From Irpex lacteus (Eukaryota; Basidiomycota; Agaricomycetes; Polyporales; Irpicaceae): a DNA stretch of 64,000 nt. Positions within the stretch are counted from its first letter, which is position 1. Each line of letters opens with the position of its first letter. The stretch covers positions 620,001 to 684,000 of the forward strand of contig MQVO02000011.1 in the NCBI GenBank assembly GCA_001986395.2, in the 5' to 3' direction. The notes beneath the pieces were generated by a model. It was given only the letters and a program-made list of their open reading frames with translations, did no database searches and had not been told where the DNA came from. Positions 12,901 to 26,375 of the stretch are shown in pieces. A program made the translations under genes and the position numbers.

Positions 12901-13894
12901 GAGGCTTATGAAAGCGCATGTTACCGTAGAGAAACCACCAGTCTACATATCCTCCACAGTGAGTCCATCTGCTTATTGCCGGCGAAAATCAGTGAACTTA
13001 CGTGATATATCGGAAGTGGTGAATACGACAAATGCCCCCTTCCATGTAGATAATCGTGTTTTGACTGGCAAATAAAGCCTACAGCAAATTCGTGTGACCA
13101 CGGGATCGCCTTTGGGTGCCCTAGATCACTTGTAAGTCGAGATCTCGGTAGCCGTATATGAGCCGTTGGAGAGCTCACCTGTGGACCCAGAGGTATGCAT
13201 ATACATACAGATAGCTCTTGCTTCATTTCTAAGCTTTTCAGAATCTACTCCTGCGCGTAAGAGACTGGCCTTGTGAAGCAGCTCTTCGACAAGGTTAGGA
13301 CTTTCTTGAAGTGGATCGCCAGTAGTGAAGGTTGGGAAAACGACGGTGTGACAAGAGTCCTGAGGTAAAGCAGCAAATCGCGCATGAAGAGAGTTCTCCA
13401 GAAGTAGTAAAGAAGTGTTTGTGACTTCAAGGAGGTGGAGTACTGCTTCGACAGAATTCTGAGGAGAAATGAGAACAGGCTAATGGTATGCTCAGCAAAA
13501 CAGCTATAAAATTAGGATAAAACATTCAACTCACCGTCCATCTCATCATAAGCAGTGACAACATAGTCAGAAGATATTGATATCCGCTCTGACCAATGAG
13601 GCCGATAACGAAAGGTGGAGAGTCAAGGCTTCGAGGGGCAAAGCCTGTAAGCCTGATCAGCTCAGACGCTCGCGCATGGACCGCCGTGTATAGTTGGCGC
13701 CATGTGACATCTATTAGAGCTACATGGTCATGCAGTGGCGAGCCTCGCATCAGCAGAACCGTCCTCGAATTCAGATTATCGGCAGCTACACAGAGGAGGC
13801 GGTCCCAGACAGTGGGAGGGGTCATGTCTACCAGCGAGCTCTTGGACGGGATTTTGTCGATTGCATTCAGTGGTTCGCAAGATGTGTCAGCCAT
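9962..13894 (-). CDS. ATR2: NRPS-like adenylation-thiolation-reductase enzyme
   Basis: Same overall chemistry as ATR1: acid adenylation, thioester loading and reductive release. Translation starts at 13894 (MADTSCEPL) and stops at 9962-9964, with many introns of about 50-60 nt. Visible motifs in order are MYMHTSGST-GHPKAIPW (A3), SPLPIYH, GGT-TEVG across an intron, GRLDDIV, ILSNGEKVNG, FRLSDKGTVRNR, the carrier site GLDSLLAVK, the Rossmann motif TGTTGSLGS, and catalytic YALSK in the reductase domain. No premature stop remains after splicing. It is clearly sister to ATR3 (same N terminus WxxL..AADN, same exon plan) and only distantly like ATR1. The tRNA-like gene lies 200 bp beyond its 3' end. 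The substrate is unknown. Confidence 0.9.
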
Positions 13895-14982
13895 GGCTGG
13901 TGTCTAAGTGATGCATATGGTCATTGAATATTGAACGCATATTTTAGTAGGAAACTGAACGTTACCGGTGACAAACTGGAAGAGAAAAATAACGACCTTA
14001 TAGGAGAAGGGTCAGCCCGAGCCTGGTCTTTCAAGTTGTGGGCCACAGGATGAAGAACACTCACGCGTAGCCCAAAGGATATAAGTATCGCCATGTATCA
14101 GATGATAACATGGTTCATTGGGACACCGTTTGACACGGGCTCCAAAGTCGGCCTGATTGAGATTGTGCAAAGAACCTCGAGTGACATAGCGTGACCATCT
14201 TGACTAATCGGTCAATGGTTCAAAACTGGATTTGATAATAATGGTGCACTTGCATGAAGTTGAGCGAGAGATTTGCCAGCGATAGGATGGTTTCGCTCGA
14301 AGTGCATTGGATTGCAGATAAGCGCCAATTAGGCGGTAAACAAATATCAGACAGTCGGTTGCACTGGCACTGGCAGTGTCGCAGTCCGTTGAAAACATCA
14401 TAATATTGCTGCTGGAGATGCGTGCCATTAACTCGGGCCAATCAACAGATCGTGGCATTGCACATTGACAATGCAATACAAATGACACCTCGCATAACTT
14501 GATTCGTATACAATCGGAGTTTTATTGACGTTGGGCAGCCCATTGAGTCATTGTGCAATCATATCCTCTCACAATCCAATTCATGAAGCACACACTGATC
14601 TACAAAGAATCACGGACGGCGTTATAGTACTCTCTCCGGGTGCACCTAGTATCTCCGACACTTTCGTACACGCCTTCAAGTTGACTGGTCTCAGATAGTA
14701 GACTCAACTTCCGTTGCACTAAATCTGGCGCTATACTAAGAGACGTATCAATATTAACTTTCATAGGAAGTCGGAGTCGGACAGGTCGCAAAGTGCACTG
14801 GGTACTTCCTTTCGCTACCGCGATGATTCGCGATTCGTCTACTATAGTAAGCAGTACTATCAACGAGCATCCCTGCTGCGCTGGCCCATCCGGTGCATAC
14901 TACGATTCAAGAAGTTCATGGTTTAAATGTTTACCACAATAAATGACATCACTTATATACCAATGACCCACCAGTAACGGTT
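13895..14982. other. Spacer between ATR2 and GMC1
   Basis: About 1.1 kb with no recognisable gene. It should contain the ATR2 promoter (minus strand, reading away to the left) and the GMC1 3' end. Short frames such as 14204-14488 show no motifs. Confidence 0.45.
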
Positions 14983-17564
14983 TCAAACGCATGAAACAGA
15001 CTCAACACCCTTGATGAGTTCTGCAGCTCTCTCAGCCAGCATGTAAGTCGGAACCTGTGTATGAGAAGCGGGAATGAACGGCTACAAAACCATCAGAACG
15101 GTCATCCGAAAAAAGAATACTGATGCTCACAAATGCAGAAGCATCCACTACTCTGAGACCAATCGTGCCCTTAACTGTCAAGTCGGAGTTGAGAACACCA
15201 GTGCCAGGACCCCTACTACTTCCTGTTCTACCCATGGCGGCAGTAGAGCTGACATGGTTGATAGTTATGGAATTGTTCCTGGCATATTGATCGATCTCCG
15301 TGTCTGTCCTTGCTTGCTTGAACGCCCCGAATTCGTCAATGATCCAGCCCTTCCATGCAGGTGCTGCCAAGAATCGGCGCATAGACTTGATGGACTCTCG
15401 CATTGCGAAAATGTCGAATTTGGTAGACAAGAAAGAAGGTTGTATGAAGGGGGCCTTGAACGGGTTTGACGAGTTTAAAGTAATAAAGCCCCCTGGAAGT
15501 TCTTAGTTCACTAGTCAATGAAACAATATACCTATTGATACTCACGCGATGAAGGAGATACCACAGCGGTGAACGCAGTCAGAAAGTTACCACTGGTGGG
15601 AACTGCGCCTCCAAAACCGATGAACGCATCCTAGAGGAATCATGAGTGACTTCGTAGGTCTTGATGGATTGTCTCGACGTACAAAGAATATGAATTCATA
15701 ATGGGCAGAAGATGGGCCAGCACTAGGATCAGATTCTGTTTCGAAGATACTGGAGTTTCTCGGAAGCCTTAGCCATCCGAGCTGATTTCCTGTTGGTAAC
15801 CCAAGTTCCCCAGTACGATTACGCATCCATAAGTCAAGTTGCTCCGCCGCAACTGTCGGGTTACTGAGACTGTCAAGGGTATTTGTCGAATTGACGGTAA
15901 ATGCAGAGGTGACCAGTGGGTGGTCCTGTAGCCAAAGGTTAGGTACCTCAAGGCCACGAATTGGATGGACGCACTTGTAGGTTCTTTCCAACATCTGGCA
16001 GTTCGACAATTGTACTGATATTGAACTTTGACAGTTCTGTTCTGTCGCCTATACCAGACAGCATCACTATGGGTATAGTCAGTGATATCCATAAATCGGT
16101 GTATATCAATACACACATAGCTGAGGTGTCTTCACTGCGCCTGCGGAAAGGATCACTTCACGTGAAGCTCGAACAGTGATAGATTTGTCTAAATGATGTG
16201 TAAACATCGTAGCCAGTAATGTCATTCATAGAAGCCCTTACCTGACCCAGGCTGAGAAAGCTGTATACCCCGAAATACCGGTGTATTGTAAATAGCACCG
16301 GTCTGCAAGACCTTCACGGCATGAGTATTTACCACGATGTCAAGATTTTTGCGTTTGAGGATGGGCTGTAGATACGAATGCGCTGCGCTTTGTCGTTCTC
16401 CGTTGGCGATCTATCTTGAGGGTGAGATAACCCGGAGCCACAGTCATTCTTCTAACCTTACCGTTGCTTCCGTCCATCCTAAGGTGATGATAGGTCAACT
16501 AATGACATTGGCAATAACATCAGAAGAACAGACCTATACCAACCGTAGACCCAGAGTTCTGGTCTAGGTTGAACGGAAATTCAGTGGGCAGTTGCTGCGT
16601 GGTATCGATGACACGAGAGTCGATAGCAATTGTGCTACCAGCGACACCTGCGTGAACCGGACCTGTACTATGATAAGCCTTATGATGAGATTATATTAGG
16701 TTCAGCTCACCGTTGTGACCGTGAACGTCTATCTCTACCTCGTTGTCAATTGAGCGACCGTCGGATGGATGAACAAAATGTTCCATCTACGAGAGAGAAT
16801 TGAGCAACCATGCAGTATACAGCCGTAGTCTCGTTACAAACCTTTTTCGCAAATTTTTCCATGGATCTCCACGACCACCCTTCATCATCTGTGACATTCG
16901 ACCAACGATCCCAGTCGTCTTTGGAACCCCGAGTGAATGCCATGAAATCTATCACAGGTGCGCATCGAATGAAGCGAAGATGTAAAGCACGAAGTGGAGG
17001 AAGTAGCTGAACTCTCTTACTGACTGATGTTGACCCACCCAGGACATGGCCACGTTGGTAGGGTATAGAGCGGCCATTCAGCCCCGGCTGAGCAGCGGTT
17101 GTGAAATTCCAATCCTGCGAACACACACAGTAATGGTCAACATGCAGTAATTGGTCGAAACTGCATGCATCTCACGAATTGCGTATTCGCAAGTCTTCCT
17201 GCAAATTGAGGTACTATGATGTTTAAGTTATTGAAGTCACTGTGGAAAATGGTTAATAAACGCTGCGGGCTCCTGGTAAGCGTGCATAGTCACCTTGAAC
17301 CTGCCTCAACGAGGAGAACGGTGGTTTGGGAGCTTTCTGTCAGACGATGAGCAAGTACGGAGCCGGCAGCACCACCTGGGAGATATGCGTCAGATGATAC
17401 AGCTACTATCATGGAAGCACAGAAGACCTACCGCCAACAATGATATAATCATAAGCCTTGGAGGGCAGGAGCTGCTCCGGTCCTTGAAAAATTGAAGCCG
17501 AAGCTGTAGATACTATAGTTCCAGTGAGAACAACGAAACTCTTCAGAATACTAACGAGCACCAT
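14983..17564 (-). CDS. GMC1: secreted-type GMC oxidoreductase (aryl-alcohol-oxidase-like, AA3_2)
   Basis: FAD-dependent alcohol/aldehyde oxidoreductase. The start at 17564 gives a hydrophobic leader (MVLVSILKSFVVLTG, ending near TASAS) typical of a signal peptide, then the dinucleotide-binding segment AYDYIIVGG-GAAGSVLAHRL split by an intron. Later parts include GHVLGGSTSVNFMAF, VGKNLQDHPLV, and the C-terminal catalytic His regions NHVSSTAAMG and ASHTQ. The stop is at 14983-14985 (...ESVSCV). More than ten short introns are needed. I see no frame disruption in the segments checked. It is a close paralogue of GMC3, with the same exon layout. The substrate is not predictable from sequence. The leader implies extracellular or secretory-pathway action. 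Confidence 0.87.
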
Positions 17565-18872
17565 AGCGGGCTATCTGAGCTTGAGAATGGTGGTACAGCT
17601 CAGAGAGCCAGGAAGTGAAAGTGTGCTTTTAAGCAGAACGCTGGAAGTACCACGCTCATGCCCGTAAAGATCATCATGAACGGCATGGCGGCGGCAGTAG
17701 TAACATCTGTCAGAACTAAAGAAATGAAAGGTCCATCAGTGAGCATCGTTGAGAAGTTCAGAATGCAACCCGCCATCCCCTTACAGCTTCGACTGATATG
17801 ATGGATTCTTCTATTTCACCATCTTTGTCTCAAGAAGTTGGTTGTATGTGGTTCTGATAGCTATAGATGCATCTTGAGGTACAAGGCATGGTAAGTATAC
17901 TCACGCTACAAGGTCATAATACTGCCGTAGACTGTCCAGTCTAGGCCGAAAGCGCAACACATAAGACTGAATTCGTGCCAAAACAGTGGCTCTGTATGCG
18001 TTCCGTAAGATGAAATTGGGACCTTCAAGAAGCTTGAGGAGACCATGATTTATGCCGTGCCGAATCGGAGATAACTAGACAGCTGTGAGCGGCGCTGTGC
18101 GTCTCAATGCACTATTCCCTGGGTGTGGCATGGAAGCAGTAAGACACATCGACGCCAGTTTGCTGGCACGACCGCAGTGACGGCTCGCTCCCAGTTCATC
18201 GACGACGCCCAGGAACTTGTATGATGAACGGTTGCCAGTTTCGGAAGCTTCTACTCACTGGGCTCATTACTATTTACTGCAAGATTTGCCCATTTCAAGT
18301 TGGGTAATGAGACAGCAGTCAGCATAGATGATGGTTGTATAGCAGTCATTTTATGTACCTTCAAGCTAAAGTGCCAAAGCGGGCTCCTCTCTTCCCGAAG
18401 TGATGCGCCGCACGGCGTACGCGTGCGCTGCAGCGCTGTCAGCCGTGACAGTCTTCCTGACGAGGTTTCTAGGCGTCTATGAAGCTCTGGTCGGCTCTCG
18501 GAGCGCTCACTCGAAGCTACTCACATCGTGGACATCGCAAGACCATTGCCATGCATGCAATAATTGGTCCTCTTCGTGCGGTAAGTAAGGGCTGTCAGTT
18601 ACGTTTCGTATAGGGAGGTGTTGTGACATCACCATCATCAGTGGTAAGTAAGCACAAACTTAGCGGCCGCGCCACAAAGATAACTTCTGAGATAAGAGAC
18701 TCAGAGATATACATATGTATTCGAGCAAATGTCGATACTTGGATGTTATAGTACAGGTGGGGATCCTCACAAGAACATGGGTCTTAGCCAAAAGGCGCAG
18801 ATAACCTGAAACACCATATCAAAATCACTTGTCTGCTTGTTCGTCGACCGCCCGAGACCCATTTCGTCCCGA
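17565..18872. other. Spacer between GMC1 and GMC2
   Basis: 1.3 kb without a recognisable gene. Small frames at 18300-18590 carry no motif. The GMC1 promoter should lie at its left end. Confidence 0.45.
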
Positions 18873-21774
18873 TCAAGCAGTGATCCATTTACCGTTGATG
18901 ATATCAGCCGCTGCAATAATATTTAATCAGTAATCTTATACTTTAACGCACTGTGCTCAGTCTTACCGATTTCCCCCAAAGCGTACGCAGTAGCTGTGAG
19001 AATAGATACAGTATTTAGACCGTCGAGACCCACACCAATGAAACAAAGAACGTACATTGAGTATTTGCACCGATATGCAAAGGCACGATAGAGATATCTG
19101 CGACTCTCAGGTTCGTCGTTCCATAAACCTTCAGTTCAGGAGAGACAACTCCGCCCTTGTCCCTCGGAAGCATGGAGCACGAACCAACGGTGTCTGCGGA
19201 GGTACGATCTCGCTCACTCTCCTATATTGAGAAAATCCAGAGTACTCACGGTAGATTGTCGCAAATGTCTTTTTGATCCAATCCTTAATATCCTCCTTGC
19301 TGGTGACATTCGGCCCCGGGTTGATCTCACCCTCGATCATGTCCTTGAACGGCGAGAGTTTCACAACCTCACGAGTACGGAGGAATTGCTCATACATGAG
19401 CTCGAGGTCTGACCCGAAGGTTAGAATCATGCTAACTTATATGTCAAGATAAGTCATACCGATGTCCTGAGAAAAGTAGCGAGGATCGATCTCAGGTGAC
19501 ACAGACGGGTCATTAGAGACAGAGTGCTGCGAAGTGTTTATGCTCATCAGTCATATGATTGGTCAGAATTTAGCAGAGTGACCCACAATAGTCCCTCTAG
19601 AGAACGTATGGTTGAGTACCATCATTGGAGAGGTATACTGTTTGCCCGGTTCAGGCACATCTAGGAGCATTAAAGTCTTTCAGCTGAGCTCGTCTTCAAG
19701 TAGTAATGACTCGAGCCGTCGAGAAATATTATACTCACTAGGGCCAGAAAAGAAAGCGGGGAAGCTGATCCACTGGAAGCTCGGCGAACCTTCTCCATGC
19801 TTGGGATGATACCTCTGAACCAAGAGCTTGTACTGCTCTACCAGGCCTTTCTTTACTTCAACGTCTCCTTTGTCCGCGCTGTTCTTCTCCATCTCTGCCA
19901 CTTCATCCTGGAGTGCTGTTAGGATCTGTGTAATTCTAGTATATAACTCCGGCGCACGAGGGCTCGTATCCGCGAGAGAGAGCTGGCCATTTCCGATGAC
20001 GCCCTCATGAAACAGGCCTTTGCCCTCTTTCTCGAGCTGAATATGATCAGCGAGAACGGCAGGGTCCCTCAGAATGTCTAGGGTCTGCATCGGCGCATCT
20101 TCCTTCAGTTCTATCAATGCGCTTAGTGGAATTCGTCAAAATTTACGCGGTGTGAGCCTTACTGAAGGAGAACGCGACATAGATATGTTCCTGCAAGTTC
20201 TCTCCAACACCTGGCAGTTCAACTTTCAGCGGCACCCCAATCTTGGAAAGCACATCGCGGCGTCCAATCCCTGAAAGCTCGAGAAGATGTGGGCTGGATA
20301 GCGTTCTATGTTGCAAATGGTCAATAAACCGCGTGAATGGGAAGGCAGGAGAAGACGTACCCAGCCGTCAAAATAACCTCGTTCTTTGCGTATACTTCAT
20401 GTACGTGCCCTCCATGCTCGAATTCGACGCCAGTCGCTTTCAGTTCGTCCCGACCTTCAATACTGGAGAGAAGGACACGCCGAGCGGAGGCTGTCACGAG
20501 AACCGTAAAGTTGGTGCGATGGACGTTAGGTTCATAATATGCCTAGCATCAAAGTTATAGCTCAATCGTTAGAAGATCTAAGTACGACCCACCGTAGCCG
20601 CGTATGAACGCGTGTTCGTCTTCGGGTCACGCGAAGTTAGAAGAATAAAATAGCCAGTCGGCTTGCAAAGTTGTCAGAAGTTTCTGAAGGTGTTGCGGGG
20701 AGATGACTTACATCCCCGTTATACTATTGAATATGTCAGTAGCTAGTATTGCGTTGTGACTATAGACGTACCGGCTCGGAGTTCTTCGGAAATCCGGCCT
20801 TGTGAAAGGTCTTATGTCCATATACGACATCAACAATCTTAACTGTCATCAAGAGGCAATGACCTACGTCCATAATCCTAGATTCTCCCTCTGATACATT
20901 CTTCGGGACTGAGACCTGGACCGGACCGTCCCTCCCGACTGTCCAGTTTTTGGTGTCGATATAGTTGCGTTCAGCAATCTCCTTACTCGGCTCTGTCAGG
21001 CCTTCTACGCGGGTTACACGGGGCAGATAATTGGCAAATGTCCATCCAGGATTCCCGAGCTTCCCCAAGTCTTTGTGAAAGATGTCAATGCAAGGGCGAA
21101 CAATTACCTTTCCGAGACCTTACCGTCAATGTCTTTGGCCGGGGGCCTGAACCACGCCAGGAAATTGATGCCTGACGATCCACCTAGACCCTTGCCACTA
21201 TAAGCAATTGCGAACTCGTTTTGTCAGTGAAGTCCCTGGCATGAAAAAGGGACAGTGTATACCGTTCCCATACACCTTCACGGTCCGCAGCATGCTTCTG
21301 GGTAATCTGTACATGGACTGATAGTCAGCAATTCGGAGCAGTGCATCTATATACTGGTAAAAGTAATGAGGAATAGAGCATACCCATTTGTGCCTGTATG
21401 CATAGGCTGAATTTGCAAAGTGAGAACCATACGCCTGCACGGCCACTGTACACAGGGTTATTCGAGAAATGCAATAGGAGACCAATAGATATACTCGTAC
21501 AAATGTCTTTGTTGCTGAGATGCGCTTCACCAGCTTCAAGCACGAGGACTGATTTCGAAGGATCCTCGCTTAGGCGGGCAGCAAGAGTAAGACCTGCCGT
21601 CTAGTTGTTTTCATCAGCAAGTAGTTAAAATGCATGCGGACATAGCGCGCACCCCGCCCCCTACAGGTGCAGAGCAGAATTAGCGTAGAATACCAGGAGC
21701 GCATCGGAGAACAGCTTACCGACGATGACATAGTCAAATGTCTTGTTCGCAACGTCTTGAATGTTGGCTGCCAT
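18873..21774 (-). CDS. GMC2: intracellular-type GMC oxidoreductase
   Basis: FAD-dependent GMC oxidoreductase of a subgroup distinct from GMC1 and GMC3. It starts at 21774 with MAANIQDVANKTFDYVIVG and no signal peptide. It contains AARLSEDPSKSVLVLEAG, ELSGIGRRDVLSKIGV with VGENLQEH, the active-site His in HTVGSCSMLP, and VADISIVPLHIGANTQ, where Asn replaces the second His seen as SHTQ or AHTQ in GMC1 and GMC3. It ends ADIINGKWITA with the stop at 18873-18875. There are many small introns; the parts checked remain open. It resembles fungal alcohol or choline-dehydrogenase-like enzymes. As a cytosolic FAD enzyme within the ATR/MT region it is the better candidate of the three for acting on a pathway intermediate (inference). 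Confidence 0.85.
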
Positions 21775-23857
21775 TGTCGGTGTTTCTGCTAAACAAATGT
21801 ACCCGGTATCCAAGGGTGCACTGGGTTCAAAGGCTTTGCAAGGCGGACATGATATACCACTGGCGTACCAGGCCAAATCGCAGAACCATCGATTTCCATG
21901 GACTCATGGACTGATTACAAGTCTTCCCGTGAACCACGGCCCCGTTATGATGGACTGAGGAGACTCGGCAGAGCGATTTGTTTTCCGAGCACTGAGTGTT
22001 TGTGCATAGAGTTTTAGGGTTGTATTCGCCGTCATTCTCACCGGTGTGTGATACTGACGATAGAACAAAAGGTTCAACAGGAAGCTACACGTTGCATCGG
22101 AAGGTACCCAAGCACTGATGTAGATTGGAGCGCTTCCCATTGACATATGTAAGATGAATGACCTTGCAGATAACGCGCGTGAACCTTCTATTCGGACCAC
22201 TGGCAGAATAGCTTTGTGAAGAACGTAACATCTGAAACATCAATCTGTAAGACGTACCTCTGATCCCAAAGTGATAAATAAGGATTTCCTATCTCACCGC
22301 AAGCTGTGAAGCTGAATCCATTTAGGTCTAGAAGACCGTTTCCTGCACACACGCGACTTTTCTCAGCATACTTCGTCAACATTGAGTGTAACCGTTGAGT
22401 CGGTGTTCGAGTCTCACCTATACAACCTGCCAGCTGTCACCCAACCGCTCAATTTTGAACTACTACTTATAGTTTTGCACATAGACTCTCGCCGCCTCAC
22501 AGCATTAAACTTGCAAAGAAGACGTTAGTGGCAAGTACTGGCGAGAATGCCGGTGGACCACGCTGTAATCTGGTCCTCCGGTTCAGCACCGATATTCCTG
22601 ATTGGGCATTAAACACTGACCTGGTCTACGGATTGAGCGAAACCGATCAATCGGCATATGAGAGCATACGTCCGAGCACCGGGACATCTTTCCCATAGCT
22701 TCGTCGCGGTACTGTGTGCCAAAGAAGTTAGATATAGATACAGTTTAAGTGGCAACGCATCTTTCCAATACGGCACCTGACAGTAGCGCTGAGGACTATG
22801 ATAAAGGAATGGTGTTCATTTGTCCAACATGCAACGCTCACTTGTAACGTTGAGGGAACGAGGATGCCACGAAGGCTAATACAGTTACAGTACTGTTCAG
22901 TGAGTACGCTTCGAATTCGCACCCAGCCTTCATCGATCATCGATCATCACGCGCGCCGGCGTTGAAAAGTTCATTCGGAGCGTTGAGCCAACGCCGAGCG
23001 CTGAGTGCGGTGTTTGATGCGGGCCGGGCGTCTGCCCCATTCAGAACTGCAACTTCCACATACTGAAGGTAACGTGCATATTCAAGTTGCAGAGTCTCTG
23101 ACAGATACTTCAAGTTGCTGCGGAAATTCCATCTGATCATTCAATCGCCCAACAGCTTCTGCATGATGCAAGGTGACACTACCAGCAGCCTGGGGCCTAC
23201 CTGAATCCCAGGTTTCTACGGGCATGAGGCCAGTCACAGGAACTCTCATATAGTACTGTCACACTAGACGTGCTCCGCATTAGCATGTAAAACATCCGCC
23301 GGACTGTTCAGCGGTTGTCTCAAACAGTTTTGACCGCTGAAGAAGAGGTGTCTCCGCGTATACCGGACGAATGCGCGTTGTCGAAATTATACCCATGGGC
23401 AGGTCTGTCCGTTTTTCTTAATCTACTCTGTTATTTTACGGCTTCTCTACAGAGCTTCTAAGTAACTCTATGGGAAACTCTTGTCTCGCGTACTGATACG
23501 AATTGCTGATACTTATCCGACGTTGGCCTTCGGATTAAAGTGGCTGATAGTAAGGTTCGTATCTCACTGAGGCAAGACAGCAAATCGCAATCACGTCTCA
23601 AGTCCCAAACAGCTCATACTAGCTTTCCCTATCGTTATACAACCGGATAACTCGTGAAAACACCCTCGCTACTGCTAAGTGATCATCTGTGCCGCTCGCA
23701 GTTAAAGACCTCCGAGTGTCTGGACCCTCTCCCTATCCTCCCCCTCGCTCCATAGTAAGTCCTCAAGGTACGTGCTTGTCCACGTAACTGTAGACACCTC
23801 ACTGAGTGAGATTGTGTGCTGTCGCCTATGCTTAGGTTTACCTAGCACGACTTCACC
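21775..23857. other. Spacer between GMC2 and the DUF6534 gene
   Basis: 2.1 kb between divergently transcribed genes. I find no domain motif or spliceable model. It should hold the promoters of both flanking genes. Confidence 0.45.
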
Positions 23858-25477
23858 ATGAGCGCGGTATCTCCGCCGCCAGATACTAAGGTGCCGGAAG
23901 CCAGCCTGCTACTGTTCGTATTGTCATTGCACGCTCTCTGCACATTAACAAAACTCACGCGCTATCACCTCACTAGGCTAGGTCCTATAGTACGTGATGG
24001 CTCTGAACAGCCCGACGGCTCGTTGACGGTTAAACCCTGACTGTAAAAGTACACCGGTGCTTTGATAGCGTTTCTTCTCTTTGGCATATCCATTATGCAA
24101 CTGTGTAAGTTCTCCTGACATATTCTGTGGTGGCTTCTGCTTAGTCTACCTGCCTCAGACAACTACGTTTCGCATTACCGTGACAATATCTACATCCGGC
24201 TCACCGTCTATGGCATCTTCCTTATCGACATCCTTCAATCTATAGTCATAGCCACGTTGGGTTGGTATGTCATGTGCACTGGATGGGGTAGGACTAGTGC
24301 CCTACTCGGCTTGAACTGGTCTATTCCGGCAATACCTACCGTCACTGGGATCGGTGAGCGTATTCTCTCCAGGCCACTCAACCTTTGCTAACCTGTTTTC
24401 GCTCTAAATAGTCTCGGCATGGGTCCAGGGCTTTTACGCGTGGAGGATCTATATGCTTAGCGGCTGGAAAATCCTTCCCATTTTCATAATCCTTATAGCA
24501 TTGATGCAATGCGCTGCAGCACTCTCCATAACGGTCTCTGTGAGTGTTCACATTACTATACTTTCGTCCAATATTTCCGATATCATTGGCCTGGCTCGAG
24601 ACACTCATATACTCCATGTCGTTAGATCCCACCGCTAAAGCAGCTGAGCGACCTACATCTCCTGTATCGGCGAACTATCGTGTGGCTGGGTGGCGCCGCC
24701 GCTGCCGACATTATCATCGCCGTCTGCATGCTATACTTTGTGCGTCAATTAATCAAATTCGAAACACTCTACGCTCACCTTATCATCCTAGTTGTTCACT
24801 GTCCGTCGAAACAAACTTCATCATACGCAACTTGTCATCAACCGCCTCATTCGGCTCACAGTTGAAACCGGCGTCGTGACGGCAACATGTGCACTCTTGG
24901 AGTTAATCATGTTCCAGGTCGTGCCGACGACCAATATGCACCTTTTCTTGCGAGTGTGATTTCTCATATATTCTCAGGAATACTAATTGATGTGACTTAT
25001 TGACCACAGCGCGTCTGCGCTTGCAAAGATTTACTCAAATGCCCTCATGACTTCTCTGAACTCACGTCGCTCATCTGATCGAGTTAGCGACCTAGAAACC
25101 AGTGCGGGGTCTTCTCAACCTTCCAGTAGGTCTGTTTTCGGCAAACTGTCCACGCTGCGTGCGGCGAACCCCAAGCACGATCCATTCCATACGTTTACTA
25201 CTACTACGGAAGAAGGTACTACCGGCTCGACAGTCGTGCATATTTCAACCGCAACGGAACGGTCAGAGCCCGATTACACTCATGATGACTTGAAGGTTCA
25301 AGCCGTAAGTCTCCATCACGCTACTTTGTTACTTCGAACTAGCCTACAAAAGCTTTCACGGCACTGACTACTATCATTTAGTTGGCTGGGAGCGAGCATA
25401 GCCAAGATGCTTTCCCGATGACGCCTCTTTCAAGCGGTGCATATCACACATCGCCCAAACCGTTCGTTTCGCCCTAA
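23858..25477 (+). CDS. DUF6534-type multi-pass membrane protein
   Basis: Basidiomycete-specific family of unknown function with about seven membrane helices. Proposed exons: 23858-23890, 24050-24104, 24159-24353, 24412-24539, 24626-24739, then from about 24792, from about 25012 and a last exon after 25382, with the stop at 25475-25477. Typical landmarks are TGALIAFLLFGISIMQLY, the helix IRLTVYGIFLIDILQS, VQGFYAWRIYMLSGW, TIVWLGGAAAADIIIAV and the family end KIYSNALMTSLNSR. A low-complexity tail follows. The intron after 24950 appears to use a GC donor, because only that choice keeps the frame. It is transcribed away from GMC2. A metabolite-linked role is only suggested by location. Confidence 0.8.
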
Positions 25478-26375
25478 AGTAGAACTGCAAGCTTGCCATC
25501 TGCACCCTGCATCTCCACAGATATGATCTTGATCTCATCTATATGGGACAGTCTGCGACCACTTTTCACCTATGTTTAAGTTGTCCTCCTACGTTTATGA
25601 AACTTGTTGAGCGAAGAAATCCTGTAAAATCCCATAAAAAGTATTTATTCACGATAACACACGTAGTTACCTAGGACTGTACTCGTTCAGTGTACTTAGT
25701 ACTGGCAACAGCTGGTATCTAGGTTATGTATGATTCCAAGTTGGCCAAGCCTGTGGAATGATCGGCCATCAATATTTGCATTCTCAGTTTAAAAAAGGGA
25801 GTCGGTGTTAATCATGTACTACTTGGACTTACTGCAAGTATCATGTCCGGATCGCACGGCCAAACCTCGAAGCTGTCACAGCTATCTTAGAAGCGATATC
25901 AGTTGGCCATTCAACGACAATCTTGTGGCAGTGTTCAATTGGCCCACGGCTCTGTGTATGATGATGAATCCCAGCCCCGCCGGAACATCCGGCCAACTAA
26001 ACTTCTCATGCTTCAGCTGTGCAACGGCCAGATGTCGTCAATTCACCAATAAGTCGCCTTACCTGTATTTGCCCAATATATCACACTCACCCGGAAACTT
26101 CACACAGTGTTTTACCTCCTATACCGGTCCGACTCCATAGTACTGATTCTTACATTTTTGAGTCGACTGCCACACTGGCATACAGTGGTAAGCTATAGAA
26201 GAGCAGCCACTGGTGCCGAGCACGTTGGATTCTGACAGCTACTGTAAATCTTCCAGCTCTACTAGTAGTTCAGTGGACTTTAGATTGCTTTTGACGTAAG
26301 TAATTCATCGACTGTCTGCTAGTAAGTACTGTAACCTAATACGGCTGACTGGCTGCGGGCCCACGATGCGCTAGT
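25478..26375. other. Spacer between the DUF6534 gene and MT2 (convergent)
   Basis: About 0.9 kb between the 3' ends of two convergent genes. The open frame at 25805-26140 has no ATG and no recognisable domain. I see nothing else. Confidence 0.45.
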
